Below, piece by piece: positions 8,611-18,028 of a DNA stretch of 64,000 bases. The position numbers and the translations under genes are program-made. Each line of letters opens with the position of its first letter. Position 1 is the stretch's first letter. The notes under the pieces were generated by a model, which saw only the letters and a list, made by a program, of their open reading frames with translations, was not told where the DNA came from and did not search any database. Origin of the DNA: an uncultured Burkholderiales bacterium (GTDB lineage: Bacteria > Pseudomonadota > Gammaproteobacteria > Burkholderiales > Burkholderiaceae_C); contig CAIMVC010000051.1 in the NCBI GenBank assembly GCA_903844825.1, positions 1 to 64,000 on the forward strand, read 5' to 3'.

Positions 8611-10406
8611 CGTGAACCTCCAGTGCCTTCTCGGCCCATGTAGGCGCGTGCGACCTCTGGGTGGCTGAAGACCTCCTGGGCAGTGCCAGCGGCCAGAACC
8701 CGGCCGCGGTCGAGCACCGTCACTTGCTGGCTGATGCGGGCGATGAGATCGAGGTGGTGCTCCACGATCAGGACGGTGGTGCCGCTGGCGGCGATGACTT
8801 CGATCAAGGCGGCGAGACGGTCTAGCTCCGCCATCGACAAGCCGGCAGCAGGCTCGTCGAGTAAAAGCAGGCCCGGCCTGCCGGCTAACGCGCGCGCGAT
8901 TTCGACCAGACGTTGTTGTCCGTGGGGTAGGTCGCCAGCGAGTTCGTGGGCGCGCTCAGTCAAGCCGACGAAATCGAGCAATGCAAAAGCCTGCGCTGTG
9001 CTTGCCGCATCGTCAGCGCGTGCCCGCGGCAGTCCAAATGCCACCTCTAACACGCTGGCCCGCTCGCTGACATAGCCGCCTAGGCGCACGTTGTCGAGCA
9101 CGCTCATTTCGCCCAGCAACTTCGGGGTTTGGAAGGTGCGGCCCACACCGCGCTGCGCGACCTGATGCGGCGCCAGGCTGGCCACGTCGGTCGTGCCCAG
9201 CATGACCTGGCCGCTGTCGGCGCGGATGAAGCCGCTGATCACGTTCAGGGTCGTGGTCTTGCCCGACCCATTGGGGCCGACCAGGGCGTGGGTCGATCCC
9301 GCCTTGGCCACCAGGGCGCAACCCTGCAAGGCTTTAACGCCGTCGAAATGCTTGTGCAGATCATTGATCGTCAGCGCCATGGGGGCTACGGGGGTGAGTC
9401 CCAGAGCCCGATCGCCAGGTGGTTTGAGCGCAGCGGCCCTATCGCTTGCCCGGCGCTTCCAAAAGGCCAGTCCCATCAGGCCGTGGGGCGCAAACAGCAT
9501 CAGTACCAGCAACAGCACTCCGTAGATCATCAGGCGCCAGCTTTGCAACTGCCCCAGCAGTTCGGGCAAAAGAAAGAATACCAAGGTGCCGACGACGGGA
9601 CCCCACAACTTGCCTTGACCACCGACAACGATGCACAGCAAAAAGAAGATGGAAAAATCGGTACTGAAGTCTTCCGGAGTAATCACTGTTTTTTGCACTG
9701 CGTAGAAGGCACCAGCCAATCCTGCAATCGCGGCGCTGACTGCAAAGGCGAGCAGCTTGATGCGCCACAGCGACACCCCGGATGCAATTGCGGCCAGTGG
9801 GTTGTCGCGGGCCGCTACCATGCCGCGACCAAAGCGCGAGTTCACCAATTGGCGCGTGGCAAGGAACACAAGAACCACGCACAGCGCCAGCGTTAGATAA
9901 ACCTGAACGGGACTCAGCAGTTTTCCAAACAGGCTAGGCGCGGGGATGCCCACAACCCCCGAAAATCCTCTGGTCAGGCTGCGCCACTCCACCAGCAGGT
10001 CGGTCACAACCTGGGCAAAGGTCAGTGTGACCAAGGCGAAATACCAAGTCGATAGTCTCAGTGCAGGCAAGGCCATCAGCAGTCCGGCGCTGGTCGCCAC
10101 CAGCATGCCGACCAGCGCTGCGGGCCAAAATGACCATTGCGCGTCGACCATCAACAGCGCAGTGGCGTAGGCGCCCAAACCCACCAGCGCGCCATGTCCA
10201 ATAGACACCTGGCCGGCGTAGCCGGTCAGCAGGTTCAGCCCGATCGCCACCAACATCATGACAAGTGCCTGGGTGGCCATGAACAAGATGAAGTCGCCCT
10301 TAAATAGCAAGGGCAGCACCAGCACCGCCAGCACGGCCAGCCACAGCCTCGCGGCGCCCCAGTGGCTGGCGCGAGCGGGGGGGCTAAGTGTTTCGAGTGA
10401 TGCCAT
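8607..10406 (-). CDS. LivM-LivG fusion: ABC permease fused to ATP-binding domain
   Basis: N-terminal multi-TM LivM (NLLTGYAGQVSIGHGALVGLGAY) followed in frame by HALVGPNGSGKTTTLNVISG...LPHGQQRLVEIARAL...LLLLDEPAAGLS; longer start possible at 10433. Confidence 0.9.
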   Translation of the reverse strand: MASLETLSPPARASHWGAARLWLAVLAVLVLPLLFKGDFILFMATQALVMMLVAIGLNLLTGYAGQVSIGHGALVGLGAYATALLMVDAQWSFWPAALVGMLVATSAGLLMALPALRLSTWYFALVTLTFAQVVTDLLVEWRSLTRGFSGVVGIPAPSLFGKLLSPVQVYLTLALCVVLVFLATRQLVNSRFGRGMVAARDNPLAAIASGVSLWRIKLLAFAVSAAIAGLAGAFYAVQKTVITPEDFSTDFSIFFLLCIVVGGQGKLWGPVVGTLVFFLLPELLGQLQSWRLMIYGVLLLVLMLFAPHGLMGLAFWKRRASDRAAALKPPGDRALGLTPVAPMALTINDLHKHFDGVKALQGCALVAKAGSTHALVGPNGSGKTTTLNVISGFIRADSGQVMLGTTDVASLAPHQVAQRGVGRTFQTPKLLGEMSVLDNVRLGGYVSERASVLEVAFGLPRARADDAASTAQAFALLDFVGLTERAHELAGDLPHGQQRLVEIARALAGRPGLLLLDEPAAGLSMAELDRLAALIEVIAASGTTVLIVEHHLDLIARISQQVTVLDRGRVLAAGTAQEVFSHPEVARAYMGREGTGGSR

Positions 10407-10413
10407 AAACGCC

Positions 10414-11292
10414 TTAGACCGTGCGCGCTTCAAGCGAGCTCACCAGACCACCTGGGCGAGCTAACAGCACGACCAGAACGAGTACCAGCATGACCGCATT
10501 GTGGTAGCCGGGCGAAAGCCACAGCGAGCTGGCCGCTTCGGCCAGTCCAATCAGGTAGCCGGCGGCCAGCGCGCCACGGTTGCTGCCCAGACCACCGATG
10601 GCGGCCGCTGCAAAGCCTTTGAGCAGCAAGATGCCCCCCAGCGTGGTCGATGCGCTGAGTACAGGTGCTGCCAGGTACCCGGTGAGGGCGGCGAATGCGC
10701 CCCCAAAAGCAAACGACCAGCGACTGATGGCGGCCGGGTCGATGCCGCGCAGCAGTGCTGCCTCGCGGTCTTCTGCGACTGCCAGCGCTGCCTTGCCCCA
10801 GAGGCTACGGTAGAGCCGGTCGATGCCGATCACCAGCAGCAAGGTCAGCAAAATCAGCCCGATCTGGTAGCTGGAGACGTTGATGGCGTCGAACGCCAGG
10901 GTGTCGCTCGACAAGGGTGAAGGGGCAGGCACCACAATCGGCTCGACACCCCAAAATTTACCCACGACATTGACGATGATCATGGCAACGGCCAGCGTTG
11001 TGATGATCCAGCCCGTGCCGTGGCCACCGCGCCGCAGAACGGGCGCGACGGCGATTTTTTCTTCGAGCACGGCCAGCGCCGCCACCGCGAACATCGACGT
11101 CAGCAGGGCCGCTGACCAGTGCCAGCCCAGACGCGTGAGCAACAGCGCACTGGCCATGGAGCCCAGCATCACCAGATCGCCTTGCGCAAAGTTAAATACC
11201 TTGGTGGGACGGTAAAGGATGTTGAAGCCCACGGCAACCAGGCAGTAAAGACTGCCTGCCGTCAGGCCAGAGACGATGACGTCGAGGATCAT
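10414..11292 (-). CDS. livH: LivH-type ABC permease
   Basis: LTAGSLYCLVAVGFNILYRPTKVFNFAQGDLVMLGSM... Confidence 0.9.
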   Translation of the reverse strand: MILDVIVSGLTAGSLYCLVAVGFNILYRPTKVFNFAQGDLVMLGSMASALLLTRLGWHWSAALLTSMFAVAALAVLEEKIAVAPVLRRGGHGTGWIITTLAVAMIIVNVVGKFWGVEPIVVPAPSPLSSDTLAFDAINVSSYQIGLILLTLLLVIGIDRLYRSLWGKAALAVAEDREAALLRGIDPAAISRWSFAFGGAFAALTGYLAAPVLSASTTLGGILLLKGFAAAAIGGLGSNRGALAAGYLIGLAEAASSLWLSPGYHNAVMLVLVLVVLLARPGGLVSSLEARTV

Positions 11293-11306
11293 GGCAGGCC
11301 GGGCGC

Positions 11307-12530
11307 TCAGGCGCGTTCGCGGAAGACGCTCATGGAGCGCGCGTCGCGGCCGGAGGCCAGTGAAGCCATGACCATTTGATCGCCTGTCAGTGCGCAGTGG
11401 TTGTCGGGCGTGAAGCTGATGCGACCAATCATCCCGTCATAGTTGCGGGTGGCATCGAAAGCCTTCTTGATGCGCTCGGAGTCGAAGCGCTTTTCGGCGT
11501 CGACGACCACCTTCAGCAGATGCAGGAAGTCGTAGAACGGGCTGATGGCGGCGTTGATTTCCCAGGTCTTGGCTTCCGGGAACGTCAGCACTTTCTTGGC
11601 GTGAGCGATCTGGCGCGCACCTACTGGCTCGGAGGCGCTGTAGGTCATGGTTTTGAGCAGCGTGCCTGATGCGAGCTTGAGCACCTCCGGCGACGCGCTG
11701 TCGAGCACGGCGTTAGAGAACATCGAGTTGCCGCCGAGGAGGGCCGGGAACCAGCGCAGCGCTTGCATGGCAGCGGCCGTCAACAGCACACCTTGCGCGG
11801 GCGAGTTCCAAAGTACCAGCGCCTCGGCGCCAGCGTTACGCAGCTTGGTGATGTAGACCTTGAGGTCGGTCGCAGTGACCGGGTAGGTTTCAACGCCGAC
11901 AGGCTCGAGTCCGTACTTTTTCAAGGCACGGGCGGTGGCGGCGCCGCCTGACTCTCCGAGTGCCGTGTTTTCCTGCAAAATGCCGACTTTTTTCATCTTC
12001 AGGTTATCAACGATGTGCCTGGCAATGGCCTCGCCCTGGTGGCTGGTGTTGTAGGTGAACTGGTACTGGTAAGGGTATTTGCTGCCATTGGCTAGCTCTT
12101 CGGTCCAGCCACCGCCAGCGTGGATGATCTTTGAGGCGGTGGTCGTAGCGACCGCCGACAGCGTGTGCGAGCTGCCCACCGGACCCAGAGTGGCTTGGGC
12201 GCCGCTGTCCATCAGCTTTCGGATTACGGCCGGCACTATGGCCGGCGAGCTTTCATCGTCGGCCTCGATGATCTCTAGCGGGCGACCCAAAATGCCGCCG
12301 GCAGCGTTGATTTCATCGACAGCGATTTTCACGCCCACGTACAAGGGCGCAAACGACGAGGCGACCAGTCCCGTCAAGGCCCGCGCCGAACCGATTTTGA
12401 TGGTGTCGGCTTTCTGAGCAAAGGCTTGGTCGAAGCCCAGCAGAAGGGAGCCTGTCGAAAGGCCGGACGCCAGAAGGTGGCGCCTGGACAGGCCTGATCG
12501 TGGTGTCGAATTGATAGATGGCTGTTTCAT
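11307..12530 (-). CDS. livK: LivK-type periplasmic substrate-binding protein
   Basis: Tat/Sec-like leader, IKIGSARALTGLVASSFAPLYVGVKIAVDEINAAGGILGRPLEIIEADDES; start chosen at MKQPS. Confidence 0.88.
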   Translation of the reverse strand: MKQPSINSTPRSGLSRRHLLASGLSTGSLLLGFDQAFAQKADTIKIGSARALTGLVASSFAPLYVGVKIAVDEINAAGGILGRPLEIIEADDESSPAIVPAVIRKLMDSGAQATLGPVGSSHTLSAVATTTASKIIHAGGGWTEELANGSKYPYQYQFTYNTSHQGEAIARHIVDNLKMKKVGILQENTALGESGGAATARALKKYGLEPVGVETYPVTATDLKVYITKLRNAGAEALVLWNSPAQGVLLTAAAMQALRWFPALLGGNSMFSNAVLDSASPEVLKLASGTLLKTMTYSASEPVGARQIAHAKKVLTFPEAKTWEINAAISPFYDFLHLLKVVVDAEKRFDSERIKKAFDATRNYDGMIGRISFTPDNHCALTGDQMVMASLASGRDARSMSVFRERA

Positions 12531-12665
12531 GACGATGCCTCCTGGGGCTTGGGTTGAGGGATGCTGGCGCGATTCACTTCGCAATGTACAGAAAAGTAAT
12601 GTGGTGTACTACCTGTGGAAAACACCTAGCGCTGTGCGGTGTGGGCAGCCACCCCTGTGAGCGCG

Positions 12666-13427
12666 TCAGTAGGTGGCGCGGCCACCCGACAGGTCAAACG
12701 TGAAGCCGGTGGTGAATGAGCATTCGTCGGAGACGATCCAGGCCACCAGTGCGGCCGCCTCTGCGGGCTGACCCATTCGTTTCATGGGAATTTTGTCCAG
12801 GGCGATTTGCATGGCCTGCGGGTTCTCCTTCATTGCCGAGCGCGCCAACGGGGTTTCGAACAGGGTCGGCGCGATGGCGTTGACGGTTACGCCGCTGCAG
12901 GCAAGTTCCTTGGCTAGTGCTTTGGTGAGCCCGATCACGCCGGCCTTGGCTGCGGAGTAGGCACCTTGAAACGGGTTGCCCTCTTTGCCTGCCATCGACG
13001 AGACGTTGACGATGCGCCCCCAGCCTTGCGCTGTCATGCCGGGGATGAAGTGACGGCTGCAGAAAAAAACGCTGTCCAGGTTGATCGCCATCGTCTGGCG
13101 CCAGGCGACCAGCGACACCTCGGCCATAGGTCGGATTTCCGGGGTCGCGCCCGCGCAGTTGATCAAGATATCGACTTGCTTTTGTGCGGTCAGCACGACG
13201 CTGGCAGCTAGCGCCACGGCTTGGGCATCGGAGACATCGACAGAACGGATGCTGACCCGCTGCGGCTGGTTCAGCTCTTGCGCAGCTTGCTCCAGTGTCG
13301 CCAGCCTGCGTCCCCATAGCTCGACATGGGCGCCGGCGTCGAGCAGGCGTTTGGCGATGGCCAGGCCAATGCCGCTGCCCCCGCCGGTGATGACGGCATG
13401 TCGATTTTGCAGGGGGGTGGTGCTCAT
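12666..13427 (-). CDS. SDR family oxidoreductase
   Basis: HAVITGGGSGIGLAIAKRLL, YSAAKAGVIGLTKALAKEL. Confidence 0.9.
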   Translation of the reverse strand: MSTTPLQNRHAVITGGGSGIGLAIAKRLLDAGAHVELWGRRLATLEQAAQELNQPQRVSIRSVDVSDAQAVALAASVVLTAQKQVDILINCAGATPEIRPMAEVSLVAWRQTMAINLDSVFFCSRHFIPGMTAQGWGRIVNVSSMAGKEGNPFQGAYSAAKAGVIGLTKALAKELACSGVTVNAIAPTLFETPLARSAMKENPQAMQIALDKIPMKRMGQPAEAAALVAWIVSDECSFTTGFTFDLSGGRATY

Positions 13428-13592
13428 GCGCTGCCTTCTCATCTTCTGGGTTGGTGCGAGTGGTCGAGAGCTCGTGGAATCGGTAGTTTCCCGGGTGCGA
13501 CAGATCGTTCCAATGGATACTATGTGCTAGCAAACTGACTGTCAAGCCAGCTCTTTCTGCTGTGAAGGCGGCTCGGGTTGCGCTCACAAGCG

Positions 13593-14453
13593 ATGAACCT
13601 CGACCACGTGATTTCCCGGCGTTTTGCGCCCACTGAGCAGAGCTACGACTGGCGCGACTGCGCGCTGTACGCGCTGGCCCTGGGCATGGCTTCCGACCCT
13701 CTGGACGAGTACGAGTTGCCGTATGTCTACGAAGGCATGTCGCAATGTGCTGTTCCCAGCCAGTGTGTCACGTTGGGGTGGCAGCCGTTTTGGCAGAATG
13801 ACCCCGCCGCAGGCATCGACTGGCCGCGAATACTGCACGGTGAAATTTCCTTCGATTTGCATCAGGCGCTGCCGTTGCAGGCGACGGTGCAGGTTGCGCA
13901 CCGTTTGTGTGCTGTTGAAGATAAGGGTGCCAAGCGCGGTGCCGTCCTGTATTTTGAACATCGCGTCAGCGATCTCACCAGTGGCGCAGCGCTGGCAACA
14001 GTGCGCGACGCGCAGTTTCTTCGCGGTGACGGTGGCTGCGGCAATGCGGGCAGCGTGCCCTTGATCTGTGCGCCGCTGCCCGTGCTCACCAAACCGACCT
14101 GGCAGATTGATTACGCCACGGCGCCCCAGGCGGCCTTGTTGTACCGCCTTGCCAGCCGGGACCTGATGCCGCTGCATGCCGATCCGAGCCTGGCGCGGCA
14201 GGCGGGGTTTGATCGACCAATCTCGCACGGTCTGGCGACCATGGGGCTGGCTTGCCGTGCTATTTTGCGGCACTGTCTGCCGGGTCAGTCCGAGCGACTG
14301 GAGCATTTGGCGGTGCGCTTTGTTCAGCCGGCGTTTCCGGGTGAGACCATTCGCATCGAGTTATATGAGCAGGGCGATGGGCTGCGGTTTCGGGCGCGCG
14401 CACTCGAGCGCGATGTACTGGTGCTTGACCGCGGTGAGGCCCGCTGGCAATGA
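13593..14453 (+). CDS. MaoC/hydratase-2-like dehydratase (double hot-dog)
   Basis: DWRDCALYALALGMASDPLDEYELPYVYEG (MFE-2 hydratase-like N-terminus), LPLHADPSLARQAGFDRPISHGLATMGLACRAIL. Confidence 0.85.
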   Translation: MNLDHVISRRFAPTEQSYDWRDCALYALALGMASDPLDEYELPYVYEGMSQCAVPSQCVTLGWQPFWQNDPAAGIDWPRILHGEISFDLHQALPLQATVQVAHRLCAVEDKGAKRGAVLYFEHRVSDLTSGAALATVRDAQFLRGDGGCGNAGSVPLICAPLPVLTKPTWQIDYATAPQAALLYRLASRDLMPLHADPSLARQAGFDRPISHGLATMGLACRAILRHCLPGQSERLEHLAVRFVQPAFPGETIRIELYEQGDGLRFRARALERDVLVLDRGEARWQ

Positions 14454-14463
14454 GGGTGATGGT

Positions 14464-15450
14464 ATGAAAATTTGTATTTTTGGCGCGGGTGCGATTGGCG
14501 GCTATCTGGCAGCGCATCTGGGCGCGGTCCCGGGTGTGGACGTGAGTGTGGTGGCTCGCGGCGCACACCTGCAGGCGATTCAGCGCGACGGCTTACGCCT
14601 TGTCTCGCCGGATGCACAGCGCACCGTGATGCTCCGGGCGACGGACCGCGCGGCCGACCTCGGTCCGCAGGACCTGGTCATCATCGCGCTCAAATCCCAT
14701 CAGGTCACTGCAGCCCTGCCGGATATTGTTCAGCTGCTCGGCCCCGACACGGCGGTGATGCCGCCCACCACCGGCATTCCCTATTGGTACTTTTACGGTT
14801 TGCCAGGCCCCTTGGCCGACAAGCGCCTTGAACAGCTCGACCCGCGGGGGCAGCAATGGGCGACGCTGGCGCCCGCGCGCGTACTCGGCTGCGTCTACTG
14901 GGTGGCGACCGAAGTCACGCAGCCAGGGGTGATTCACCATGATGGTCGCTTGTCGCGTTTTCCGATGGGCGAGCCCGATGGCACCTTCAGTCCGCGCATG
15001 ACCCGTGTGGCTGACGTGTTCAAGGCTGCTGGCCTGGAGGCGCCTGTGGTACCCGACATCCGGGCCTGGATATGGACCAAGATGATCAGCAGCCTGTGCT
15101 GGAATCCGATCGCTGTCTTGACGCACGGCACTCTCAGCGATATGAATGCTCGGTCCGGGGTGGTTGGAATCGTGCGGCGCATGATGGCCGAAGCTGATGC
15201 ACTGGCGCTGAGCCTGGGTGTGCAGCGCATGCCTTTGTCCGTTGACGAGCGCATTGCGGCGGCATGCAATGCCGGTGACCACAAGATGTCGATGCTACAA
15301 GACGTCGAGCGTGGGCGTCCGCTCGAAATTGGGGTGCTGATGGACTCCATAGCGGCCATGAAGGCCCTGGTCAGCGTCGACACCCCGACACTGGACGACG
15401 TCTACGCGCTACTCCAGCTGCGCGCGCAAAAGCTGGGCCTGGCGTCCTGA
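14464..15450 (+). CDS. ketopantoate reductase (PanE/ApbA) family oxidoreductase
   Basis: MKICIFGAGAIGGYLAAHLG...VVARGAHLQAIQRDGLRL; internal ATG with upstream ORF extension rejected. Confidence 0.85.
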   Translation: MKICIFGAGAIGGYLAAHLGAVPGVDVSVVARGAHLQAIQRDGLRLVSPDAQRTVMLRATDRAADLGPQDLVIIALKSHQVTAALPDIVQLLGPDTAVMPPTTGIPYWYFYGLPGPLADKRLEQLDPRGQQWATLAPARVLGCVYWVATEVTQPGVIHHDGRLSRFPMGEPDGTFSPRMTRVADVFKAAGLEAPVVPDIRAWIWTKMISSLCWNPIAVLTHGTLSDMNARSGVVGIVRRMMAEADALALSLGVQRMPLSVDERIAAACNAGDHKMSMLQDVERGRPLEIGVLMDSIAAMKALVSVDTPTLDDVYALLQLRAQKLGLAS

Positions 15451-15456
15451 GCCGCG

Positions 15457-15942
15457 CTAGGTTTCCTGGCCGCTGGACATTTCCGCAAACAAGGGGCGCG
15501 GCGAGTTCTTCAGCTCAATTTCAATTTCCTGGCGCATGGCTAGGCGCAGTTGATCCTCGACCGCCTTCGCGGTGTCTGCTGGCAATGCCGCAGGCGCGGT
15601 GGCCAGCCAAGCCAGCAGTTGGCTGATGTCGCGGTTGGCATCATCGCGCTGGGCTTGCAGTTCGGCAGGCGTGATCGGTGACGGAGCCTGATGCTCGGCC
15701 ACTGCGGGAGCCCCCTCGATGCCGGACAGCAAGTCACGCACCGCGTTCAGCGCGCTGCACTGGGCTGAGACTTGCTGCGACAAAAAGTTAACCGACCAGT
15801 CGGCACGCGCCTTGAAGGTGTTGAGCAGGTTAATCACGCCAAACACCTGGCCGCGTGCGAACTCATCGTCCAACCGGGTCAGCACCTCGCTGCGCAAGGT
15901 GGCACACATGCCGTCGATCAGGCGGGGAAAAGAGTTGTTCAT
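15457..15942 (-). CDS. small predicted-helical protein of unknown function downstream of APH kinase
   Basis: 161 aa, overlaps kinase stop (4 nt); no recognised domain. Confidence 0.7.
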   Translation of the reverse strand: MNNSFPRLIDGMCATLRSEVLTRLDDEFARGQVFGVINLLNTFKARADWSVNFLSQQVSAQCSALNAVRDLLSGIEGAPAVAEHQAPSPITPAELQAQRDDANRDISQLLAWLATAPAALPADTAKAVEDQLRLAMRQEIEIELKNSPRPLFAEMSSGQET

Positions 15943-16982
15943 GCCTTGGCCTCAATGGTTTTTTCGAGTTGACGCAAGCAGGTGCCGATCTGGCTGCCCA
16001 TGGCCGGCATGCGCATGTCGGCGAAACGTCCTTCTTCAAAGCAGCGCGCTGCTGCCATGTGGGTGGCCGCGAGTTTGAGCAGGGAGAATGCACGGTAATA
16101 CTTGACCGACGCCATTGACACCTCAAAGCCGGCTTTTTCGCTGTAGCGTTCATAAAACCATTCGGGTTCTGTCAGGCGACAAAAATGTGGACTGCCACCC
16201 ATGTACATGGGCAGGCTGACCCAGCCGATGTCTTCGTGCGGATCACCCAGATGCACCAGCTCCCAGTCAAGAATGGCGGTGATCTGGCCATTTTGTTCAA
16301 GGAAGTTCCCGGTGCGGTAGTCACCATGCACGATGGCAACACGCGGCGCCGTTGGGCAATGGTCTTTGAGCCAGCGGATAGCCCACTGCGCGGCGGGGTA
16401 GGGGCGCATTGCCCAGCGTTGAATTTGTGACTCCCAAAACGCAACGTTACGCAGCGCCGCGTTGTGCACGTCGATGCCGGCGCCCATGCTGGCGATCGGC
16501 TGGTCTTGCCATGGGACACAGTGCAGCGCAGCCAGTGCGTCAATGAACTGCGCGCCCAGTTGCTTGCGCAAGCTCTCTTCAAGCGGTGGCGTGCCGGCGG
16601 GAACCCAGGGCACGACTGCAGCACCGGCCATTTTTTCGCTGAACAGGAACGGCGCGCCGAAGGTATCGCTCTCGTCACCCGCCCAGTAGGCCTTGGGTAC
16701 CGGGACCGCGCTGCCTTCGAGCGAACGCAGGGACAGGTACTCGGGCATAGCGCTGTAAGGTGCAAACAGCCCGTAGTCCGGGCCAAGTCGCAGGATCAGC
16801 TCGCTGGCGCCACCGGCTTCGGCAAGCCCGCCCTCAATCGGCACCAGGTAGGTCTTCCAGGAAAAGCCGACCGCGAATCGGGTCAGCGCGCCAACGCCTA
16901 CAGGATGGCCGGTCTGTTGCTGCAAGTAGGCGGCAATGCGTTCACGCAGCAGTGCGTCGTTGTTCAGTGGATCGTTGTTCAT
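15939..16982 (-). CDS. APH-family phosphotransferase (putative hydroxyacyl-CoA kinase)
   Basis: VAIVHGDYRTGNFLEQNGQITAILDWELVHLGDPHEDIGWV. Confidence 0.87.
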   Translation of the reverse strand: MNNDPLNNDALLRERIAAYLQQQTGHPVGVGALTRFAVGFSWKTYLVPIEGGLAEAGGASELILRLGPDYGLFAPYSAMPEYLSLRSLEGSAVPVPKAYWAGDESDTFGAPFLFSEKMAGAAVVPWVPAGTPPLEESLRKQLGAQFIDALAALHCVPWQDQPIASMGAGIDVHNAALRNVAFWESQIQRWAMRPYPAAQWAIRWLKDHCPTAPRVAIVHGDYRTGNFLEQNGQITAILDWELVHLGDPHEDIGWVSLPMYMGGSPHFCRLTEPEWFYERYSEKAGFEVSMASVKYYRAFSLLKLAATHMAAARCFEEGRFADMRMPAMGSQIGTCLRQLEKTIEAKA

Positions 16983-17569
16983 ATAGACCAGTCTTGGTGC
17001 CCGAGCTCATTGATGCTCACTACACCGATTTGGGTGCGCGTGCGCGCGCCCAGGCGTGTGATCGAGCCGTAACCCGGCGCAAAACGAGCCAGGTCGCCCA
17101 GGCCCAGCAAGTGTGACAGCACCGTGTTGATGACCATGCCGTGGGTGAAGACCGCGATCCGGCTGTGGATGGGCAGCTCAAGAGCTGTGTTCAGTGCAGC
17201 CAGCACGTCAAGGCGAAATGCCACAGGGTCGGCGCCGAGGTAGCGGATCGGGTCTTGCAAGAAGCGCTGCCACTCCTCAGCGCCCAGAGACCGCAGCGTT
17301 TCGATGGATCGGTAGCGCGTGGCGCTGCGGTCTGCCTCGGCCCAACCTTCGATTCGCGAGATGCGCAGCCCCGTCGCCTGCGCCAGTGGTTGTGCTGTTT
17401 GCCAGGCGCGTTGCATCGGACTGCTGATGATGTGGGTGATGGTCTCGCGCGCCAAAACCCGGGAGACGGCTTGCGCGTGGCGCTGCCCGTTGGCATTGAG
17501 GCCAGGGTCGTTGGGGCGCGCCTCGTCGGTTTCGTCGGGCTGGCCGTGACGCACCAGGATCAGGCGCAT
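16979..17569 (-). CDS. histidine phosphatase family protein
   Basis: MRLILVRHGQPDETD (RHG motif), FTHGMVINTVLSHLL; 4 nt overlap with kinase start. Confidence 0.85.
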   Translation of the reverse strand: MRLILVRHGQPDETDEARPNDPGLNANGQRHAQAVSRVLARETITHIISSPMQRAWQTAQPLAQATGLRISRIEGWAEADRSATRYRSIETLRSLGAEEWQRFLQDPIRYLGADPVAFRLDVLAALNTALELPIHSRIAVFTHGMVINTVLSHLLGLGDLARFAPGYGSITRLGARTRTQIGVVSINELGHQDWSI

Positions 17570-18024
17570 GGCCTGAGCCTGTGCATGGACTTGCCTTCCA
17601 GTGACATCACAATTTGATGGTGCTGATTGAGCACTTCCTGGCGAATCGTGACGACGCCGCGGTCGGGTTTGCTTTGCGAGCGCCGGGTCTCCAGCACGCT
17701 GGCGCGCATGCGCAAGGTGTCGCCCGGGCGCACCGGCAGCAGCCAGCGCAGCTGGTCGACGCCGGGCGAGCCCAGCGCAGACTCGGTGGGAATAAAGTGG
17801 TCGCACATCATCCGCATGGCCACGGCGGTGGTCATCCAGCCACTGGCAATCAGACCGCCGTAGGGTGAGGCTTTGGCAGCTTCGGCGTCAACATGAAAAA
17901 ATTGCGGGTCGTACTGGCGCGCGAAGCCAACCACTTCGGCCTCGCTGACCTGATGCGCGCCGAACTCGAAGACCTCGCCTGTTGCATAGTCCTCGAACCA
18001 TCGCTCCTTTAGCGGGTTCGTCAT
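17560..18024 (-). CDS. MaoC family dehydratase (single hot-dog)
   Basis: RWFEDYATGEVFEFGAHQVSEAEVVGFARQYDPQFFHVD...GGLIASGWMT. Confidence 0.87.
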   Translation of the reverse strand: MTNPLKERWFEDYATGEVFEFGAHQVSEAEVVGFARQYDPQFFHVDAEAAKASPYGGLIASGWMTTAVAMRMMCDHFIPTESALGSPGVDQLRWLLPVRPGDTLRMRASVLETRRSQSKPDRGVVTIRQEVLNQHHQIVMSLEGKSMHRLRPCA

Positions 18025-18028
18025 GGCC

